Below are positions 59,984 to 64,000 of a DNA stretch of 64,000 bases, piece after piece (position 1 is the stretch's first letter; the number at the start of each line of letters is the position of its first letter). Location of the stretch: positions 1 through 64,000 of the forward strand of contig JBGAPZ010000011.1 of assembly GCA_044220975.1 (NCBI GenBank), in the 5' to 3' direction. Below the pieces are notes generated by a model. That model saw only the letters and a program-made list of their open reading frames with translations, searched no databases and was not told the origin of the DNA. The DNA is from SZUA-430 sp044220975. Its GTDB lineage: Bacteria > Pseudomonadota > Alphaproteobacteria > Micropepsales > Micropepsaceae. The translations under genes and the position numbers were made by a program.

Positions 59984-61231
59984 TCAGCCGTAGCGCGCTT
60001 GGGCCTCCAGCGTGAGGCCCAGCGCGACGGATAGGAAATCGTCGCCGCGCTTGATCTGAGCGTCGGTAAGTTCGTCGCGCAGTACCGCTTCGACGGCCGG
60101 AACAAGGCTTGAGCCACCGGTCATGAAGACCGTGTCGATCGACGGCGCATCGGCCATGGCCAGGCAGTTCCAGACCGACAGCCGCAAGCGCGTGAGTTCG
60201 GCGGCAATCGCTTCATCGAAGTCTTCGCGGGTCGCAGGCGCCGATAGGCCCGCTTCGATGAAATCGAGCGCGATGTTCATGCGGTCGATGCCGGTCAATT
60301 CGATCTTCCCGCGCTCCACCGCGAAGGCGATGCGGTGGCCGAGGTGTTTTGTCAGCACGGTGAGCAGCCGCGCCGTCTTTTCGGGTTCGACCGCGAGACG
60401 ATGGACGTCTTGTGCCTCGCGCACGATCTTCGGCGTGTAGCAAAGGTTGATTGTCGGCCACCACGCCAAGTCGGCAAAGATCGAGCGCGGCATCGGCAGT
60501 TGTTTGTCGACAAGTTCTGTACCGAGGCCGAGTTCCGGCATCACGGTGCGCATGCTGAGATTGCGGTCGAAGTCCGTTCCGCCGACGCGCACGCCGGTGC
60601 TGGCCAGGATGTCGTTCTTGCGGTCGACGCTGCGGCGGCGATCGGGTCCGATGCGCACGACGGAGAAGTCCGACGTGCCGCCGCCGATGTCGGCGACCAG
60701 GATGGTTTCTTCGCGCGTGGCGGTGAGTTCGTATTGCGCTGCGGCCGCGACGGGTTCGTAGACGAACGAGACGTCCTTGTAGCCCGATTGTTGCGCCAGT
60801 TCGGCAAGGCGGGCTTCGGCGCGCCTGTCGGCTGCATCATCGCCTTCGACAAAACGCACGGGACGACCGTGGACGACGGCGTCGAGCGGCGCGCCCGCTG
60901 CCTCTTCGGCTTTCAGCTTCAGATGGCGCGAAAACATCGCGATCACATCGGTGAGTTTGATCGAGCGTTTCGAGAGCGCGGTGCGTTCATCGATCAGCGA
61001 TGTTGAGAGGATTGTTTTCAAGCCGCGCATGAGGCGGCCGTCGTTGCCGTTGACATACGCGTCGACGGCGTTGCGCCCGTAGAGCGGTTTGTCTTGTTCG
61101 GCGAAGTCGAAGAACACAGCCGATGGGATCAACTGTGCGCCGCCTTCGACGGGCGCAAGAACTGCTCTGTTGCCTTTGACGATGCCGATCGCCGAGTTGG
61201 ACGTGCCGAAGTCGAAGCCTGCTGCGCGCAT
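59984..61231 (-). CDS. Hsp70-like protein (YegD-type) without substrate-binding domain
   Basis: 415 residues covering only the actin-like ATPase half of Hsp70. Phosphate-1 loop FDFGTSNSAIGIV, phosphate-2 VADIGGGTSDFSVV and adenosine motif VFMTGGSSLVPAVEAVL are present. YegD homologues share this length. The protein may bind partners through its C-terminus but lacks the DnaK peptide-binding domain. A 7-bp hairpin overlaps its ribosome-binding site (see 61239-61265). Confidence 0.9.
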   Translation of the reverse strand: MRAAGFDFGTSNSAIGIVKGNRAVLAPVEGGAQLIPSAVFFDFAEQDKPLYGRNAVDAYVNGNDGRLMRGLKTILSTSLIDERTALSKRSIKLTDVIAMFSRHLKLKAEEAAGAPLDAVVHGRPVRFVEGDDAADRRAEARLAELAQQSGYKDVSFVYEPVAAAAQYELTATREETILVADIGGGTSDFSVVRIGPDRRRSVDRKNDILASTGVRVGGTDFDRNLSMRTVMPELGLGTELVDKQLPMPRSIFADLAWWPTINLCYTPKIVREAQDVHRLAVEPEKTARLLTVLTKHLGHRIAFAVERGKIELTGIDRMNIALDFIEAGLSAPATREDFDEAIAAELTRLRLSVWNCLAMADAPSIDTVFMTGGSSLVPAVEAVLRDELTDAQIKRGDDFLSVALGLTLEAQARYG

Positions 61232-61238
61232 GATTTTC

Positions 61239-61265
61239 GTGTCCCCGTTGTTCGAAAAGGGACAC
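61239..61265 (-). promoter_or_regulatory. hairpin covering the ribosome site of the Hsp70-like gene
   Basis: GTGTCCC (61239-61245) and GGGACAC (61259-61265) pair across a 13-base loop. In the mRNA of the minus-strand gene the GGGGA ribosome-binding candidate lies in or beside this stem, about ten bases before the ATG at 61231. Closure would hide it; a heat- or ligand-opened switch is conceivable. Confidence 0.35.
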
Positions 61266-61344
61266 CCACTTAGTACGTGAAAAAGTTGCTTGCCAGTCTA
61301 TTTCTTTTGGCTACAATCAAGGAGCCGATACGGATGCAGTGGAG

Positions 61345-62214
61345 TTAGTCCAGCACCAATTCGGTTTCCCGAAATCCCTGTAAATACAATGCGGCGGTCA
61401 AATCGCTGTGGTCGAGCCGCGCGTCCGCCGCTTCGGCGACGATCGGTTTTGCACGGTAGGCGATGCCGAGGCCTGCTGCCGTAATCATGCCGAGATCGTT
61501 CGCACCGTCCCCGATTGAAAGCGTTTCCTTGAGCTCGATGCCGCCCTCACTTGCGAGTGCGACCAAGGCTTGGAGTTTTGCTTCGCGGCCCAAGATCGGC
61601 TCGCGAACGGTGCCAGCGAGCTTGCCGTTTTCGATGTTGAATTCGTTTGCTTTGTGGGTGGCAAAGCCCGCCGCCTCGGAAACACGCGACGTGAAGAACG
61701 TAAACCCTCCGGAGATGAGTGCCGTGTTGGCGCCCGCTTCGCTCATCGTGCGCACCAGAATGCGCGCGCCGTCGTTCAGGCGCACACGTTCCCTGTACAC
61801 GCGGTTGAGCGTCGTTTCGGGAAGGCCTTTGAGCAGTGCCACGCGTTCGCGGAGCGCGCTCTCGAACGGAATTTCGCCGCGCATCGAGCGTTCGGTGATC
61901 GACGCGATTTGCGGTTTGATGCCGGCGAAGTCCGCTATTTCGTCGATACATTCGCAGCCGATGATGGTCGAGTCCATGTCGGCGATTAGAAGGCGTTTGC
62001 GGCGGTGCTCGTTCGGAACGAGGTTGGCGTCGACCTTTTGACCGGCGAGCGCGGCGCGGATCGCTTGCAGAATTGCGGCGTCCGTGTCGCGGAACTCGCA
62101 GGCTGTACCGGGCGAGAGCCAATGCGGCGTTGCACCAATGACTTTCGACGCCGCTGTCACAGCCTCGTCACGCAACTCTCCGAGCGCGGCGGTCAAAACC
62201 AGCGTATGATTCAT
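61345..62214 (-). CDS. serB: phosphoserine phosphatase SerB
   Basis: Final step of serine synthesis. The HAD nucleophile motif is IADMDSTIIG (Asp79 and Asp81). NTALISGGFTFFTS is motif II and SIGDGANDLGMITAAGLGIAYRAKP motif III. An N-terminal ACT-like segment of about 70 residues precedes the catalytic domain. 289 aa, standard. The intergenic space to the divergent miaA is only 32 bases, so the promoters must overlap. Confidence 0.95.
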   Translation of the reverse strand: MNHTLVLTAALGELRDEAVTAASKVIGATPHWLSPGTACEFRDTDAAILQAIRAALAGQKVDANLVPNEHRRKRLLIADMDSTIIGCECIDEIADFAGIKPQIASITERSMRGEIPFESALRERVALLKGLPETTLNRVYRERVRLNDGARILVRTMSEAGANTALISGGFTFFTSRVSEAAGFATHKANEFNIENGKLAGTVREPILGREAKLQALVALASEGGIELKETLSIGDGANDLGMITAAGLGIAYRAKPIVAEAADARLDHSDLTAALYLQGFRETELVLD

Positions 62215-62246
62215 GGGCGTTTTGCTTCGCGTTTCGAGGAGTTCGA

Positions 62247-63161
62247 GTGGGCGGACCGGATGCCGTTCTTATTGCAGGGCCTACCGCTAGCGGCAAGTCG
62301 GCGCTGGCGCTGAAAGTCGCGCGCGATTACGGCGGCGCAGTGATCAACGCGGATGCCATGCAGGTCTATCGCGAGCTGCGCGTTCTGTCGGCGCGCCCGG
62401 AGCCGGCAGATGAGGCGCTTGCACCGCACTACCTATATGGGTTTGTGAGCGCGTTCGAGCCGTTCTCCGTCGGGCGGTGGTTGGACGCCGCGCGAACTGC
62501 GTTGGTCGAAGTACGTGCGAAGGGGCTCACCCCGATCGTGGTCGGTGGCACAGGGCTTTATTTCGCGGCGTTGATCGACGGGCTTTCGCCGATCCCCGAG
62601 ATTCACGCGTCAATCCGCGTCGAGGCGCGGCAGAAACTCGCCGAACTCGGGAACGAACGATTTCATGCGGCGCTTGCAGCGCGCGATCCCGTGATGGGCG
62701 CGCGGCTCAAGACGGGCGATAGCCAGCGGCTGGTCCGCGCATGGGAAGTGATCGAGGCAACGGGACAATCGCTTGCCGAGTGGCAGGCACTGAAGGGCGA
62801 GCCGGTGCTAACCGGCGATCTTGCGTGTTTCGTGCTGAAGCCAAATCGCGATTGGCTGATCGAACGGATTGCGCGGCGGTTCCATTTGATGATGGAGCAA
62901 GGCGCGCTCGACGAAGTACGAGCGCTGCGTGGGATCAGCGGCGATCTGCCAGCTGCGCGCGCGCTCGGCGTGCCCTCGTTGCTCGCGCACTTGGAGGGGC
63001 GGCTCACGCTTGAACAGGCAGTCGAACAGGCGATCACGCAGACGCGCCAATACGCGAAGCGGCAAATGACATGGTTCCGGCATCAAATGCCCGACTGGCG
63101 CGTGATCGAGCGCAGCAGCGTCGAGGAAGCGGCGCAAGCGATTGCGGAATTGCTGGGGTAG
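62247..63161 (+). CDS. miaA: tRNA dimethylallyltransferase MiaA
   Basis: Adds the isopentenyl group to A37 of tRNAs reading UNN codons. The P-loop GPTASGKS is at residues 11-18. INADAMQVYRELRVLSARP, VVGGTGLYFAALIDGLSPIPE and the C-terminal TRQYAKRQMTWFRHQ are family signatures. 304 aa. GTG start at 62247 with GAGGAG-like bases upstream. Confidence 0.95.
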   Translation: MGGPDAVLIAGPTASGKSALALKVARDYGGAVINADAMQVYRELRVLSARPEPADEALAPHYLYGFVSAFEPFSVGRWLDAARTALVEVRAKGLTPIVVGGTGLYFAALIDGLSPIPEIHASIRVEARQKLAELGNERFHAALAARDPVMGARLKTGDSQRLVRAWEVIEATGQSLAEWQALKGEPVLTGDLACFVLKPNRDWLIERIARRFHLMMEQGALDEVRALRGISGDLPAARALGVPSLLAHLEGRLTLEQAVEQAITQTRQYAKRQMTWFRHQMPDWRVIERSSVEEAAQAIAELLG

Positions 63162-63168
63162 GCGGGCC

Positions 63169-63197
63169 TTGACGCGGTGCAGCATGATCGGTTAGAG
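63169..63197 (+). promoter_or_regulatory. promoter of the ilvB leader transcript
   Basis: TTGACG (63169-63174) and TTAGAG (63192-63197) with 17-base spacing; transcription would begin near 63204, just upstream of the leader peptide. The -35 is near consensus, the -10 weaker. Confidence 0.55.
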
Positions 63198-63229
63198 ATT
63201 TCGTAATAATATTGCTGGAAAATGCCTGT

Positions 63230-63280
63230 ATGCGGAATTTTGTACTTGTAATTCGTTGCGCCGCTGAGCCCGTGACCTAG
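63230..63280 (+). CDS. ilvB leader peptide
   Basis: A 16-codon frame encoding MRNFVLVIRCAAEPVT and TAG. Four consecutive branched-chain codons, Val-Leu-Val-Ile, sit near its start, as in classical ilv attenuators. A GGA-type ribosome site lies ten bases upstream. The overlapping frame at 63222 (MPVCGILYL) is a weaker alternative. The end of the reading frame can pair with GGGTCGTG just downstream, the 1:2 pause structure expected in attenuation. Confidence 0.6.
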   Translation: MRNFVLVIRCAAEPVT

Positions 63281-63309
63281 AAAGGGTCGTGGCAAGGCGG
63301 CGTGTCCGA

Positions 63310-63334
63310 GGGCCCCGACGGGCCCTTTTCTTTT
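63310..63334 (+). terminator. attenuator terminator upstream of ilvB
   Basis: GGGCCC (63310-63315), short loop CGAC, GGGCCC (63320-63325), then TTTTCTTTT (63326-63334). It lies 29 bases after the leader-peptide stop and 27 bases before the ilvB ATG, the right place to stop transcription when branched-chain tRNAs are charged. Confidence 0.75.
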
Positions 63335-63361
63335 GGCCGATGAGCATTGCGAGTTGAGACG

Positions 63362-64000
63362 ATGAGTGGACCACAAGACCCGACCGGCGCCGAGATCGTG
63401 ATCCGTGCGCTGAAGGACCATGGCGTCAGGCATATTTTCGGCTATCCGGGCGGCGCGGTGCTGCCGATCTACGATGCGCTGTTTCAGGACGAAGGCATCG
63501 AGCACATCTTGGTTCGCCACGAACAGGGCGCAACGCACGCAGCGGAAGGTTATGCGCGTTCGACGGGCAAACCGGGCGTCGTACTGGTGACTTCGGGACC
63601 GGGCGCCACGAATGCCGTTACTGGTTTGACCGACGCGCTGATGGATTCGATCCCGCTGATTTGCATCACGGGTCAGGTGCCGACGCATTTGATCGGCATG
63701 GATGCGTTCCAGGAAGCCGATACCGTCGGCATCACCAGACCGTGCACGAAGCACAATTGGCTTGTACGCGATGTGCGCGATCTGCCGCGCATCATGCATG
63801 AGGCGTTCTATATCGCGACGACCGGACGGCCGGGTCCGGTCGTGATCGATATTCCGAAGGACGTGCAGTTCAAGCGCGCGCCGTATGTCGGTCCGTCGAA
63901 CATTAAGCACAAGACCTATCAGCCGCGCGTGAAAGGCGATCTCAAGAAGATCGAGCAGGCCGTCGAGATGATCGCGGCGGCAAAGCGGCCGGTGTTTTAC
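63362..64000 (+). CDS. ilvB: acetolactate synthase large subunit (partial, cut by window end)
   Basis: First 213 codons of the thiamine-diphosphate enzyme that starts branched-chain amino-acid synthesis. GYPGGAVLPIYDAL is at 28-41. The catalytic Glu54 lies in VRHEQGATHAAEGYAR, followed by TSGPGATNAVTGLTDALMDS and the family-specific PLICITGQVPTHLIGMDAFQEAD. DIPKDVQF closes the Pyr domain. No stop is reached before 64000. ATG at 63362. Preceded by a leader peptide and terminator. Confidence 0.95.
   Translation, partial: MSGPQDPTGAEIVIRALKDHGVRHIFGYPGGAVLPIYDALFQDEGIEHILVRHEQGATHAAEGYARSTGKPGVVLVTSGPGATNAVTGLTDALMDSIPLICITGQVPTHLIGMDAFQEADTVGITRPCTKHNWLVRDVRDLPRIMHEAFYIATTGRPGPVVIDIPKDVQFKRAPYVGPSNIKHKTYQPRVKGDLKKIEQAVEMIAAAKRPVFY

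Noticed and set aside
1..64000. mobile elements, CRISPR arrays, tRNA or rRNA genes
   Set aside because: I looked for transposase-like frames with terminal repeats, regularly spaced repeats and tRNA-like cloverleaves and saw none apart from the tmRNA acceptor domain.

Overview
The window looks like a piece of a chromosome from a free-living, GC-rich alphaproteobacterium. The best evidence is a permuted two-piece tmRNA gene on the minus strand, an alphaproteobacterial-type SspB with a proline-rich tail, a DksA with a single zinc-finger-type cysteine, Usg and DUF4169 genes, and the gene order bamD-recN-ligA. I cannot name the genus from the sequence alone. Gene density is very high. Many neighbours overlap through GTGA, ATGA or TGATG junctions, which implies strong translational coupling. 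I see no insertion sequence, prophage, CRISPR array or rRNA operon.

Layout: 1-5200 holds envelope and DNA-repair genes (bamD, recN, ligA). 5203-9619 holds a VOC protein, a Xaa-Pro aminopeptidase with an apparent N-terminal frameshift, and a divergent GlxA-type regulator/DJ-1 pair around a perfect 11-bp inverted repeat. 9689-16066 is a minus-strand block: prmA, uvrD, a CoA-transferase, two small proteins (DUF4169 and ribbon-helix-helix), and a Pit phosphate transporter with its DUF47 partner. 16240-21199 has a DUF1800/DUF1501 pair, fumC and sspB. 21260-23751 is a DUF4386/nitroreductase/MarR operon behind a perfect palindrome. 23828-26194 is a copper and cytochrome-oxidase-assembly cluster containing a stand-alone protein resembling the RNA polymerase alpha C-terminal domain, followed by a broken gene.

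27310-38972 carries an Old Yellow Enzyme homologue, mscL, an MFS exporter, ssrA (tmRNA), thyA-GNAT-folA-SMP30, mrp, hflKC with an HtrA-type protease, and dksA. 38979-46564 is an NAD block: nadABC plus, 2 kb away, a COG4111 (NadQ-type) NAD regulator. Two similar 17-bp dyads flank the nadA promoter. 46609-47932 is a universal stress protein operon with an FNR/FixK-type box placed where an activator would sit at -41.5.

49169-51954 is a compact queCEDF operon for preQ0/preQ1 synthesis whose QueD has no cysteine at all. The remainder holds DNA repair (tag), ygfZ, a dihydroorotase, usg, a quinone-oxidoreductase-like enzyme, a LysE exporter with a VOC-GNAT fusion, an Hsp70-like protein, serB and miaA. 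The window ends in the first third of ilvB, which is preceded by a complete-looking attenuator: promoter, leader peptide with Val-Leu-Val-Ile codons, and terminator. tmRNA and its likely ClpXP adaptor SspB are both encoded here, so both parts of a tagging and delivery pathway can be read from this window.
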